Positions 1 through 6,412 of a stretch of 8,302 nucleotides of DNA are shown in pieces; position 1 is the first letter of the stretch; each line of letters opens with the position of its first letter. Position numbers and translations under genes: made by a program. The notes beneath the pieces are model-generated. The model worked only from the letters and a program-made list of their open reading frames with translations, was not told the DNA's origin and searched no databases. The stretch is taken from NCBI GenBank assembly GCA_030425785.1, contig JAUHYJ010000141.1, forward strand, positions 1 through 8,302, written 5' to 3'. The DNA comes from Acidimicrobiia bacterium (GTDB lineage Bacteria > Actinomycetota > Acidimicrobiia > Acidimicrobiales > Ilumatobacteraceae).

Positions 1-602
1 GCGACCTCACGCTCGAGATCGCCGTTGTGAAACCGGGGGGACACGAGTCGCTCAACGTGGTCATCCCCTGGAGCGATCGGAAGTTCCAGTTCACCTCGAA
101 GCAGAACACGCGTCCCGCCTCGGGAACGGTGTCGATCGGTGACCAGGTCTGGACCGTCGGCGGCGACGAAGCGTTCGGAGTTCAGGATCTCGGCCGAGGA
201 ATCTGGCCGTATTCGAACCGATGGAACTGGGCGGCGGGGTCCGGACGATCGGCCGCCGGGACGACGATCGGTCTCCAGTTCGGCGGCAAGTGGACCGAAG
301 GAACCGGCTACACGGAGAACGCCCTGTGCGTCGACGGCCGACTCACCAAGATCTCCGACGAGCTCGACTGGGATTACTCGTGGGACGATCCGATGCAGCC
401 GTGGCGCCTGCAAGGCGACGGCATCGACCTGACACTCACGCCATGGTTCGACCGCTACGACAACACCGACCTGAAGGTCCTGAAGATGGAAGTACATCAG
501 TGCTTCGGAACCTGGTCGGGCACCGTCGTCGATGCTGCCGGCACCACCCACCGGATCGACGCGATCGACGGCTTTGCCGAAGAAGCCCGGAACCGATGGT
601 GA
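1..602 (+). CDS. DUF2804 family protein, C-terminal part (5' end outside window)
   Basis: This is the C-terminal part of a DUF2804 protein. The reading frame is open from base 3 to a TGA at 600-602, and no start is implied inside the window; the gene begins upstream. The family is recognised from several conserved blocks: NVVIPWS (about 54-74), FQFTSKQNTRPA (about 84-119), DLGRGIWPYSNRWNWAAGSG (186-245), IGLQFGGKWTEGTGYTENA (about 270-325) and a terminal HQCFGTWSG followed by GFAEEARNRW. The Trp-rich, beta-strand-like composition is typical of this family, which has no firmly established reaction that I know of. Its codons use GGA and GAA more than the genes to its right, so its base composition looks slightly less GC-rich. 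It ends 6 bp from the stop of the convergent thioesterase gene. The family call is firm; function is unknown. Confidence 0.85.
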   Translation, partial: DLTLEIAVVKPGGHESLNVVIPWSDRKFQFTSKQNTRPASGTVSIGDQVWTVGGDEAFGVQDLGRGIWPYSNRWNWAAGSGRSAAGTTIGLQFGGKWTEGTGYTENALCVDGRLTKISDELDWDYSWDDPMQPWRLQGDGIDLTLTPWFDRYDNTDLKVLKMEVHQCFGTWSGTVVDAAGTTHRIDAIDGFAEEARNRW

Positions 603-608
603 ACGGAG

Positions 609-1418
609 CTACATCGGTTTGGGGATGAGGGCGAGCTGGCGCGACTGGGCGACCAGGACGCCCCGGCTGTCCCAGACCTCGCCGTCTTCTTCGAACATGC
701 CGTTCTGGATGAATCGGCTCCGGAACACGCACCGCAGCGGACCCGGGGCCGGCGTCTCGCGGATGTGCGTGGTCAGCTCCAGGGTCGGCGCCCACGACGG
801 GGGGAACTCCTCCCGGTTGAAGCACACGGGCGCGAACGCATCGAGCGCCACGAGCAGACCGAGGGCGTCGATCGGCCCCTGGTCGGCGAACTCGAACCAG
901 CCGCGCATCATCGCCGTGCCGGTCGGGTTGCCCTCGCGAAACCCCATGTCGTCCGGGTGGTAGGCGCACACGACGCGGTGGCCGAACCCCGAGACGTTCA
1001 TGGCGACCGGCGGCCCGGCGGGCACGCACTCGTCGAACGGAGGCAGATCGGGCGGTGCCGCGTCGACGACCGACGGTCCGGCGCGTTCGGCGTCGGGCTG
1101 GTCGGCGAACGTGCCCAACAGCGCCATCACCGGACCGTGCTCGGGCGACACGACGGTGCCTCGCACCACCGCCATCCGTCGTCCGGCTCGGACCACCTCG
1201 GTGTCGACGGTGACCGGCCCGACGCGCCCGGGCGACAGGTAGTGAGCGGTGAGTGAGAGCGGTGGCCGGTCGACGGCATCGCCCATCGCGCGCGCGGCCA
1301 GTGCGATGAGGTAACCACCATTGGCGTTCCCCATGATGTCCCAACCCTCGTGGATGGTCGCGTCGTAGCTGCCATCACCTCGCGCCGTGACCGTCGTCGC
1401 CTGCTCGAACTCGCTCAT
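609..1418 (-). CDS. Acyl-CoA thioesterase, TesB-like double-hotdog (4HBT_3) family
   Basis: A 269-aa protein with the pattern of TesB-like acyl-CoA thioesterases: two hotdog repeats in one chain. Repeat 1 covers about residues 1-125, with the helix-start block W26-DIMGNANGGYL-37 and AHYLSP. Repeat 2 covers about 145-265 and ends in VLVAQSRQLALIPKP. The likely role is hydrolysis of an acyl-CoA thioester in the cytoplasm; the substrate cannot be read from the sequence. The ATG at 1418 (MSEFEQ) is preferred over the upstream ATG at 1448, because it lies 8 nt after a TAGGTT hexamer that would give a leaderless transcript, and because the extra 10 residues (MPAQLLGLPA) look unlike the family. No good Shine-Dalgarno site is present. 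It is divergent from metG and convergent with the DUF2804 gene. Family confidence is high, substrate unknown. Confidence 0.85.
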   Translation of the reverse strand: MSEFEQATTVTARGDGSYDATIHEGWDIMGNANGGYLIALAARAMGDAVDRPPLSLTAHYLSPGRVGPVTVDTEVVRAGRRMAVVRGTVVSPEHGPVMALLGTFADQPDAERAGPSVVDAAPPDLPPFDECVPAGPPVAMNVSGFGHRVVCAYHPDDMGFREGNPTGTAMMRGWFEFADQGPIDALGLLVALDAFAPVCFNREEFPPSWAPTLELTTHIRETPAPGPLRCVFRSRFIQNGMFEEDGEVWDSRGVLVAQSRQLALIPKPM

Positions 1419-1426
1419 GGCGGGCA

Positions 1427-1432
1427 AACCTA
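1427..1432 (-). promoter_or_regulatory. Putative -10 hexamer TAGGTT for a leaderless thioesterase transcript
   Basis: Read on the minus strand, TAGGTT fits TANNNT and is followed by 8 nt and then the ATG at 1418. This is the spacing expected when transcription starts at the A of the start codon. No convincing -35 element or Shine-Dalgarno site was seen. The same hexamer precedes ispE. Inferred from spacing only. Confidence 0.5.
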
Positions 1433-1539
1433 GGAGTTGAGCCGGCATGGTCCCCGATCAGACGGATGGGAAACCCGTCACAGGCCAACCGCGACGGACG
1501 ACCGGGCGAACCGGCCGGAGCCCGGGTTGGTCCGGGCGG

Positions 1540-1545
1540 TAGCGT
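1540..1545 (+). promoter_or_regulatory. Putative -10 hexamer TAGCGT for leaderless metG mRNA
   Basis: TAGCGT is followed by 7 nt (CGGTGGG) and then the GTG at 1553, which suits a transcript starting at the start codon. The surrounding 8-mer CGGTAGCG (1537-1544) recurs twice on the other strand near 6571-6609. No clear -35 element was seen. The GC-rich region just upstream contains a CCGGGC/GCCCGG inverted repeat (about 1502-1525) of unknown meaning. Confidence 0.5.
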
Positions 1546-1552
1546 CGGTGGG

Positions 1553-3073
1553 GTGAGCAGGTTCTATGTGACCACCCCGATCTACTACGTGAACGCCGAG
1601 CCGCACCTCGGGCACGCGTACACGACGATCGTCGGCGACGCGCTGACGCGGTGGCACCGGCTGATGGGCGACGACGTCAAGTTCCTCACCGGCACCGACG
1701 AGCACGGCTTGAAGATCCAGCAGGCCGCCGAGGCCGCCGGCACGACCCCGCAGGCGTTCACCGACGAGATCGCGCCCAAGTTCCGGGCGGCATGGGAGCG
1801 CTTGAACATCGCGCACGACGACTTCATCCGCACGACCGAGCCCCGGCACCGCACCGCCGTGGTCGAGTTGCTCCAGCGCTGCTACGACGCCGGCGACATC
1901 GAGCTCGACACGTATTCCGGCTGGTACTGCGTCGGCTGCGAGGCCTACTACACCGACGACGAGCTGATCGAGGTCGACGGCGTCGGCAACCACTGCCCGA
2001 TCCACCGGCGTCCGGTCGAACACTTCGAGGAGGAGAACTACTTCTTCCGCCTCAGCCGCTTCGAGGACCGCCTGCTCGACTGGTACGCCGCGCACCCGGA
2101 CGCGATCAAGCCGTCGCACCGCGCCAACGAGGCGCTCGGGCTCATCAAGTCCGGGCTGCGCGACTTCTCGGTCAGCCGCACCACGGTCGACTGGGGCATC
2201 CACCTACCGTGGGACGACCGCCACGTCGCGTACGTGTGGTTCGACGCACTCACGAACTACCTGTCGGCCGTCGGCTTCGGCGACGACACGCAGGACTACA
2301 CCGAGTGGTGGCCCGTCGACTACCACCTGATCGGCAAGGACATCATCCGCTTCCACTGTGTCTACTGGCCCGCGATGCTGATGTCCGCCGGCGTCGAGCC
2401 ACCGAAGGGCTACGGAGTCGGCGGGTGGCTGCTCGTCGGCGGCGAGAAGATGTCGAAGTCGGGCGGCAACGCGGTCAACCCGCTCGACCTCGTCGACGAC
2501 ATCGGCGTCGACGGCTTCCGGTACTACGTGCTCGCCGAGACGCCCTACGGCAGCGACGGCGACTTCACCTACGACGGGCTGGTCGCGCGCTACAACGCCG
2601 ACCTCGCCAACAACCTCGGGAACCTGGCCGCCCGGGTCGCCACCGTCGTCGCCAAGAAGTGCGACGGTGTCGGCCCGGCCCCACGGCCCGACAGCCCGCT
2701 CGCCGAGGCGGCGGCGTCGGCCGTCGCCGGCACGACCGCGGCCTGGGACGACGTGGCGCCGTCGAAGGCACTCGACGCCACGTGGTCGCTGATCCGCGCG
2801 ACCAACTCGCATCTCGAGGCCAACGAGCCCTGGAAGGCCGACCCCGGCCCCGAGGTCGACGCCGTCATGGGCGACGCGCTCGAGGCGCTGCGGATCGTGT
2901 CGATCCTCGCCTACCCGGCCGTTCCCGAGACCTCGCAGACGATCTGGGAACGGATCGGCCTCGACGGCGACGTCGTCGACCAGCGCGTCCCCGACGCGGT
3001 CGCCTGGGGCGGCTACCCGGGTGGCGTGCCCGTCGTCAAGGGCGACCCGCTGTTCCCGCGCATCAAGGCCTGA
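1553..3073 (+). CDS. metG: Methionyl-tRNA synthetase
   Basis: Class I aminoacyl-tRNA synthetase of 506 aa that charges tRNA-Met and initiator tRNA with methionine in the cytoplasm. The N-terminus SRFYVTTPIYYVNAEPHLGH carries the HIGH-type signature H18-L-G-H21. The connective domain has one zinc knuckle of the Thermus type, C126-x-x-C129 and C148-P-I-H151. The KMSKS loop is at K299-S303, in the context GEKMSKSGGN. The helical anticodon-binding domain follows and includes NNLGNLAARV and NEPWK. No C-terminal tRNA-binding domain is present, so this is the short form. The GTG at 1553 is chosen because family similarity begins at SRFYVTT. The frame is open back to an ATG at 1466, but that 29-residue Gly/Pro/Arg-rich extension looks non-coding, and a TAGCGT hexamer sits 7 nt before the GTG. 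It is the first gene of a run with tatD, 4 nt downstream. Confidence 0.97.
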   Translation: MSRFYVTTPIYYVNAEPHLGHAYTTIVGDALTRWHRLMGDDVKFLTGTDEHGLKIQQAAEAAGTTPQAFTDEIAPKFRAAWERLNIAHDDFIRTTEPRHRTAVVELLQRCYDAGDIELDTYSGWYCVGCEAYYTDDELIEVDGVGNHCPIHRRPVEHFEEENYFFRLSRFEDRLLDWYAAHPDAIKPSHRANEALGLIKSGLRDFSVSRTTVDWGIHLPWDDRHVAYVWFDALTNYLSAVGFGDDTQDYTEWWPVDYHLIGKDIIRFHCVYWPAMLMSAGVEPPKGYGVGGWLLVGGEKMSKSGGNAVNPLDLVDDIGVDGFRYYVLAETPYGSDGDFTYDGLVARYNADLANNLGNLAARVATVVAKKCDGVGPAPRPDSPLAEAAASAVAGTTAAWDDVAPSKALDATWSLIRATNSHLEANEPWKADPGPEVDAVMGDALEALRIVSILAYPAVPETSQTIWERIGLDGDVVDQRVPDAVAWGGYPGGVPVVKGDPLFPRIKA

Positions 3074-3077
3074 CGCG

Positions 3078-3833
3078 GTGTCGCTGTTCGATTCGCACTG
3101 CCACGTCTACGACGACCGGATGCCGGGCGGCACCGCCGCCGCCGTCGACGCCGCGCACGCGGCCGGTGTCGACCGCATGATCGCCGTCGGGTGCGACCGG
3201 GCCACGAGCGAGGCGGCGATCGCGGCCGCCGCCGCCTACGACGGCATCTGGGCGAGCGTCGGCCTGCACCCGCACGAGGCGAAGCACGGCGTCGACACGA
3301 TCGTCGGCCTGCTGGGTGCGCCCGGCGTCGTCGCCGTCGGCGAGGCCGGGCTCGACTACTTCTACGACCATTCGCCGCGCGACACCCAGCGTGAGGCGTT
3401 CGCCGCCCAGATCCAGCTGGCGCGCGAGCGCGACCTCCCGCTGGTCATCCACACCCGCGATGCGTGGGACGACACCTTCGACGTGCTCGACGCGGAGGGC
3501 ACGCCCGACCACACCGTCTTCCACTGCTTCACCGGCGGGCCGGACGAGGCGCGCCGCTGCCTCGACCGGGGCGCGTACGTGAGCTTCTCGGGCATCGTCA
3601 CGTTCAAGACGGCGGACGACCTGCGAGCCGCGGCCGAGCTGACCCCGCTCGACCGGATGCTGATCGAGACCGACGCCCCGTACCTGGCGCCGGTGCCCCA
3701 TCGGGGCAGCACGAACCAGCCGGCGTACCTGGCCGACACGGCCCGGTTCCTCGCCGACCTGCGCGGCCTGCGTCTCGACGAGTTCGCCGCCGTGACCTCG
3801 GCCAACACCGAGCGCGCGTTCAGGCTCGGCTGA
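3078..3833 (+). CDS. tatD: TatD family metal-dependent hydrolase (putative DNase)
   Basis: A 251-aa TIM-barrel amidohydrolase-type protein of the TatD/YcfH/YabD family. These are metal-dependent hydrolases, with DNase activity (3'-exonuclease or repair) reported for several members. The metal ligands are visible in order: H7-x-H9 in LFDSHCHVYDD, E89 in AVGEAGLDYFYD, H125 in LVIHTRDAW, H149 in VFHCFTGG and D199 in LIETDAPYLAPVPHRG. Length is normal for the family. The GTG at 3078 is chosen because the conserved FDSHCH motif follows directly. It lies 4 nt after the metG stop, with only a weak AAGG (3065-3068) upstream, suggesting translational coupling to metG. The frame is open to an earlier ATG at 3021, but that would overlap metG with an unrelated basic peptide. 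tatD downstream of metG is a widely conserved order. Confidence 0.95.
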   Translation: MSLFDSHCHVYDDRMPGGTAAAVDAAHAAGVDRMIAVGCDRATSEAAIAAAAAYDGIWASVGLHPHEAKHGVDTIVGLLGAPGVVAVGEAGLDYFYDHSPRDTQREAFAAQIQLARERDLPLVIHTRDAWDDTFDVLDAEGTPDHTVFHCFTGGPDEARRCLDRGAYVSFSGIVTFKTADDLRAAAELTPLDRMLIETDAPYLAPVPHRGSTNQPAYLADTARFLADLRGLRLDEFAAVTSANTERAFRLG

Positions 3834-3841
3834 CCCGCCAG

Positions 3842-3847
3842 TAGCCT
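3842..3847 (+). promoter_or_regulatory. Possible -10 hexamer TAGCCT upstream of the DPBB-like gene
   Basis: TAGCCT, 8 nt after the tatD stop, fits the TAGNNT pattern of the other putative -10 elements in this window. It would give a leader of about 37 nt before the ATG at 3891. The predicted start point falls inside the hairpin at 3848-3876, so this could equally be chance. Confidence 0.3.
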
Positions 3848-3876
3848 GGGACGGCGGTCTCCCGCCCGCCTGTCCC
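3848..3876 (+). other. Strong GC hairpin between tatD and the DPBB-like gene (terminator or processing element)
   Basis: The 5' arm GGGACGGCGG (3848-3857) pairs with CCGCC (3866-3870) plus GTCCC (3872-3876). This gives ten base pairs with one bulged T at 3871 and an 8-nt loop. It lies 14 nt after the tatD stop and 14 nt before the next ATG. No T-tract follows, so it is not a classical intrinsic terminator. It could attenuate, stabilise the upstream message, or mark the end of a metG-tatD transcript. The structure is read directly; its role is inferred. Confidence 0.45.
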
Positions 3877-3890
3877 GCACCGAGCCCTCC

Positions 3891-4424
3891 ATGTCCTTCG
3901 AGCAATCACAACGTCGCCGGTTGGCGATCGCCATCGCCCTGACCGTGATCCTGGTCCCGGCCGTGTTCCTGCTGAACCGCGGCGACGACCCGGCTGCGAT
4001 CGGCCCGGCGCCGACCGTGATCGGCACGGTCCCCGGTGCCACCACCGCCCCGGTCCTGGCGCCGGCGCCGTCGGAGCCGACCGCCACCGACGTGATGGGC
4101 ACGTCGCCGGTCGACATCCTCGACGATCCGCTGCCGGTGTCCGAGGACGACCCGGCGACGATCGCGATCCCCCGCGTCCCACAGTCGGTCAGCGGCCCGG
4201 CGTCGTTCAGCCGCAACATCCGCCTGCCGACCGGGTGCTATGCCCCCGACGTCCCCTACAACACGCGCATCACGGTCACGAACCTCGACAACAGTCGCAG
4301 CATCTCGTGCATCAACAACGTGCGCGGCACGCGTCCTGACGAGGCGGTCGTGCTCCACGCCGACGCCTTCCTCCAGATCGCCGACCTGACCGACGCACCG
4401 GTGCCGGTCCAGATCACCTGGTGA
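3891..4424 (+). CDS. Membrane-anchored protein with RlpA/3D-like double-psi beta-barrel C-terminus
   Basis: A 177-aa protein not closely matched to a named gene. Residues 1-10 are hydrophilic and basic (QRRR). Residues 11-28 form one hydrophobic helix (LAIAIALTVILVPAVFLL), a signal anchor putting the rest outside. Residues 32-105 are a low-complexity Pro/Ala/Thr/Asp linker suited to spanning cell wall. Residues 106-177 resemble the second half of an RlpA-type DPBB domain: YNTRITVTNLDNSRSISCINNVRG, then VVLHADAFLQIADLT and VPVQITW. C116 and C140 could form a disulfide. The His/Asp motif that precedes this block in catalytic RlpA is not visible, so binding rather than glycan cleavage seems likely. 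It sits exactly where rpfB (mycobacteria) or yabE (Bacillus) lies between tatD and rsmA, which supports a peptidoglycan role. Its stop overlaps the rsmA start (GTGA). The DPBB assignment is by eye. Confidence 0.7.
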   Translation: MSFEQSQRRRLAIAIALTVILVPAVFLLNRGDDPAAIGPAPTVIGTVPGATTAPVLAPAPSEPTATDVMGTSPVDILDDPLPVSEDDPATIAIPRVPQSVSGPASFSRNIRLPTGCYAPDVPYNTRITVTNLDNSRSISCINNVRGTRPDEAVVLHADAFLQIADLTDAPVPVQITW

Positions 4425-5233
4425 CGCACTCCCGCCCGACGATCCACGAGCTGCTCGAACGCGGCGGGTTGGCGCCCCGACGCGACCTCGGGCAGAACTT
4501 CGTCGCCGACCCGAACACCGTCCGCCGGATCGCCGCCCTGGCCGATGTCGGGCCCGGCGACCACGTCGTCGAGATCGGTGCCGGGCTCGGTTCGCTCACC
4601 CTGGCGCTCGCCGACACCGGGGCCGACGTCCTCGCCGTCGAGGTCGACCGCGGCATCGTCCCCGTCCTGCGCGACGTGGTCGCCGACCGGTCGAACGTGC
4701 GCGTCGTCGAAGCCGACGCCATGACGGCCGACTGGCCGGCGCTGCTCGCCGGCAGCGACCGCTGGACCCTCGTCGCCAACCTGCCGTACAACGTCGCCAC
4801 ACCCCTCGTGTGCGACCTGCTGGACGAGGTGCCCGCGGTCGCGTCGATGCTGGTCATGGTGCAGCGCGAGGTCGCCGAACGCTTCGCGGCCGCACCCGGA
4901 TCGAAGCAGTACGGCGCCGTCAGCGTGAAAGCGGCGTACTGGGGCACGGCCCGGGTGGCGGCGACCGTGCCGGCGTCGGTCTTCGTCCCGCGCCCGAACG
5001 TCGAGTCAGCGCTCGTCCGGATCGACCGGCGCGAGCCGCCCGATGTCGAGCCCGACGCTCTGTTCGCCCTGGTCAAGCAGGCCTTCGGCCAGCGACGCAA
5101 GATGCTGCGGCGGTCGCTCGCCGGCACTGTGGCCGCCGAGCAGTTCGACGCCGCCGGCATCGACCCCCAGGCGCGTCCCGAGACTCTCGGCGTCGACGAC
5201 TGGGTCCGTCTGGCACGCGCCGTCGGCGGGTAG
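4421..5233 (+). CDS. rsmA: 16S rRNA (adenine1518-N6/adenine1519-N6)-dimethyltransferase
   Basis: A 270-aa SAM-dependent Rossmann-fold enzyme (KsgA/RsmA) that dimethylates two adjacent adenines near the 3' end of 16S rRNA during late 30S assembly. Visible motifs are L23-GQNF-27 near the N-terminus; the SAM glycine loop E51-IGAGLG-57; acidic E74 in AVEVD, which binds the ribose of SAM; D99 in EADAM; the catalytic N120-LPY-123; and the VFVPRPNVESALV block. The C-terminal helical domain carries AFGQRRKMLRRSL. Length is normal. The start is a GTG at 4421, overlapping the upstream stop by 4 nt (GTGA), so translation is probably coupled to the envelope protein. The TAG stop at 5231-5233 lies 31 bp from the stop of the convergent S4 gene, with only a weak GACCC-type hairpin between them. 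Confidence 0.97.
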   Translation: MTHSRPTIHELLERGGLAPRRDLGQNFVADPNTVRRIAALADVGPGDHVVEIGAGLGSLTLALADTGADVLAVEVDRGIVPVLRDVVADRSNVRVVEADAMTADWPALLAGSDRWTLVANLPYNVATPLVCDLLDEVPAVASMLVMVQREVAERFAAAPGSKQYGAVSVKAAYWGTARVAATVPASVFVPRPNVESALVRIDRREPPDVEPDALFALVKQAFGQRRKMLRRSLAGTVAAEQFDAAGIDPQARPETLGVDDWVRLARAVGG

Positions 5234-5264
5234 ACCACGCCGAACCCGTCATCCGGGGTCAGGC

Positions 5265-5630
5265 TCAGCGGCCGCGGAGGCGGTCGATCCGGCGCCGGTC
5301 GCGCTTGGTGGGGCGGCCGGCTCCGCGGTCACGCACCGCGAAGAGCGGTGCGAACTCGTCGCGCTCGGGTGGCGGCGGGCTCTCGTCGACGTAGCACTCG
5401 GCGGCGATCGATGCACCGACGCGCTTCGCGATCAGCCGCTCGACGACGACCACCCGGCGGCGCTGCCCGAGCAGCGCCTCGACCCGATCGCCGACGGCGA
5501 GGCGCGTCGCCGGCTTGACCGGCGAGCCGTTGACCGTCACGTGACCGCCGCGCACGACTGCGGCCGCGTCGCTGCGCGTCTTCGTCAGCCGGACGGCGTG
5601 GAGCCACTGGTCGATGCGAACGGAGTCGAT
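5265..5630 (-). CDS. Small S4-domain RNA-binding protein (HslR/Hsp15-like), non-canonical start
   Basis: A small basic S4-domain protein of about 121 aa if started at 5630. The S4 core is clear: VRIDQWLHAVRLTKTRS, then RGGHVTVNGSPVKPATRLAVGDRVEALL. The tail is rich in Arg/Pro/Asp (DRGAGRPTKRDRRRIDRLRGR), as in Hsp15-like proteins, which bind rRNA or stalled 50S subunits. The nearest usable start codon, GTG at 5555, would remove the first 25 residues including the conserved RIDQWLHAVRLTKTRS helix. From there the frame is open back to an in-frame stop at 5697-5699, and I find no ATG, GTG or TTG. An ATC at 5628-5630 lies 6 nt after a TACGCT hexamer, so a leaderless AUC start is one reading; a sequence error or another rare start are the alternatives. 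It is divergent from ispE and convergent with rsmA. Confidence 0.8.
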   Translation of the reverse strand: MDSVRIDQWLHAVRLTKTRSDAAAVVRGGHVTVNGSPVKPATRLAVGDRVEALLGQRRRVVVVERLIAKRVGASIAAECYVDESPPPPERDEFAPLFAVRDRGAGRPTKRDRRRIDRLRGR

Positions 5631-5636
5631 CCCCCG

Positions 5637-5646
5637 AGCGTAGGTT
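5637..5646. promoter_or_regulatory. Overlapping divergent -10 elements for ispE (+) and the S4 gene (-)
   Basis: The plus-strand hexamer TAGGTT (5641-5646) is followed by 7 nt and the ispE GTG at 5654. The minus-strand hexamer TACGCT (5642-5637) is followed by 6 nt and the ATC at 5630. Both use the same TA step at 5641-5642, so one site could open for RNA polymerase in either direction. No separate promoter sequence or Shine-Dalgarno site is visible for either gene in this 23-bp gap. Inferred from sequence and spacing. Confidence 0.5.
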
Positions 5647-5653
5647 GAACGAC

Positions 5654-6412
5654 GTGTCGACCGAACCGCCGATCGAACTCCGGGCCCACGCCAAGCTCAC
5701 CCTGTCGCTGCGCATCACCGGGGTACGCGACGACGGCTTCCACCTGATCGACGCCGAGATGGTCACCCTCGACCTGCACGATCTCGTCACCGTGACGCCG
5801 GGCGGCAGCGGCCTCACCGTCGTCGGTCCGTACGCCCGCGGTGTCCCGACCGACGACCGCAACCTCGCCGTCAGAGCCCTCGACCGCGCCGCCGCGATCA
5901 CGATCGACAAGCGCATCCCGCGCGGCGGCGGGCTCGGCGGCGGGTCGGCCGACGCGGCGGCGGTGCTGCGCTGGGCCGGCCACCCCACCGACGCCGCCGG
6001 CCTCGAACAGGCGGCCCGACTCGGCGCCGACGTCGCGTTCTGCGTGGTCGGTGGCCGGGCGCGGGTGCGCGGCATCGGCGAGTTGGTCGCACCCCTGCCC
6101 CACGTCGATCGCACGGTCACCCTCGTGATCCCCCCGCTCCACGTGTCGACGCCGGCTGCCTACCAGGCCTGGGACCGGCTCGGCGGGCCGACCGCGCCGG
6201 GGCCGAACGACCTCGAGCCGGCCGCGATCGCCGTCCGGCCGGAGTTGGCGCGCTGGCGCGACCTGATCGGCGATGCGACAGGTCGCACACCGGTCCTGGC
6301 GGGCAGCGGGGCGACGTGGTTCGTGCACGGCGAGCACAGCAACGCCCTCGCTGCACTGGGCAACGAGGGCGCCGAGGTCGTGGCCGCGCGCACCGTCCCG
6401 GGGTCGACCTGA
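5654..6412 (+). CDS. ispE: 4-diphosphocytidyl-2-C-methyl-D-erythritol kinase
   Basis: GHMP-family kinase of 252 aa that phosphorylates CDP-ME at the 2-position in the MEP (non-mevalonate) isoprenoid pathway. The N-terminus RAHAKLTLSLRITG includes the conserved substrate-site lysine K14, followed by DDGFH. The ATP-binding glycine loop is at R90-GGGLGGGSAD-100. The catalytic Asp is D126 in GADVAFCVVGG, where many homologues have DVPF. The C-terminal LAGSGATWFV matches the third GHMP motif. It is somewhat shorter than typical IspE (about 280-310 aa). GTG 5654 is chosen over TTG 5645, because the TTG overlaps the TAGGTT hexamer and the GTG is at leaderless spacing from it. In other Actinobacteria ispE directly follows rsmA; here the S4 gene is inserted on the opposite strand. 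The stop is 54 bp from the convergent bS22 stop. Confidence 0.95.
   Translation: MSTEPPIELRAHAKLTLSLRITGVRDDGFHLIDAEMVTLDLHDLVTVTPGGSGLTVVGPYARGVPTDDRNLAVRALDRAAAITIDKRIPRGGGLGGGSADAAAVLRWAGHPTDAAGLEQAARLGADVAFCVVGGRARVRGIGELVAPLPHVDRTVTLVIPPLHVSTPAAYQAWDRLGGPTAPGPNDLEPAAIAVRPELARWRDLIGDATGRTPVLAGSGATWFVHGEHSNALAALGNEGAEVVAARTVPGST

Noticed and set aside
436..1344. Minus-strand open frame overlapping the thioesterase in another frame
   Set aside because: It is Arg-rich with no domain, while the 609-1418 frame has clear double-hotdog features.
1466..1552. N-terminal extension of MetRS from the ATG at 1466
   Set aside because: The 29 residues are Gly/Pro/Arg-rich and unlike MetRS N-termini. 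Family similarity begins at the GTG at 1553.
1419..1552. T-box or other riboswitch upstream of metG
   Set aside because: The gap is only 134 bp, shows no T-box core or antiterminator, and the promoter evidence points to a leaderless transcript.
1651..3180. Long open frame (509 codons) in a second plus-strand frame over metG and tatD
   Set aside because: It is Arg/Pro-rich with no motifs and overlaps the unmistakable MetRS frame. It results from few stop codons in GC-rich DNA.
5234..5264. Possible bidirectional terminator between rsmA and the S4 gene
   Set aside because: The best stem (about 5242-5260) has five pairs with an internal mismatch and no T-tract, so it is too weak to call.
5329..6337. 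Minus-strand open frames opposite ispE (5329-6120 and 5585-6337)
   Set aside because: They are shadows of ispE and the S4 gene. Neither carries the S4 motif in frame, and their composition is non-protein-like.
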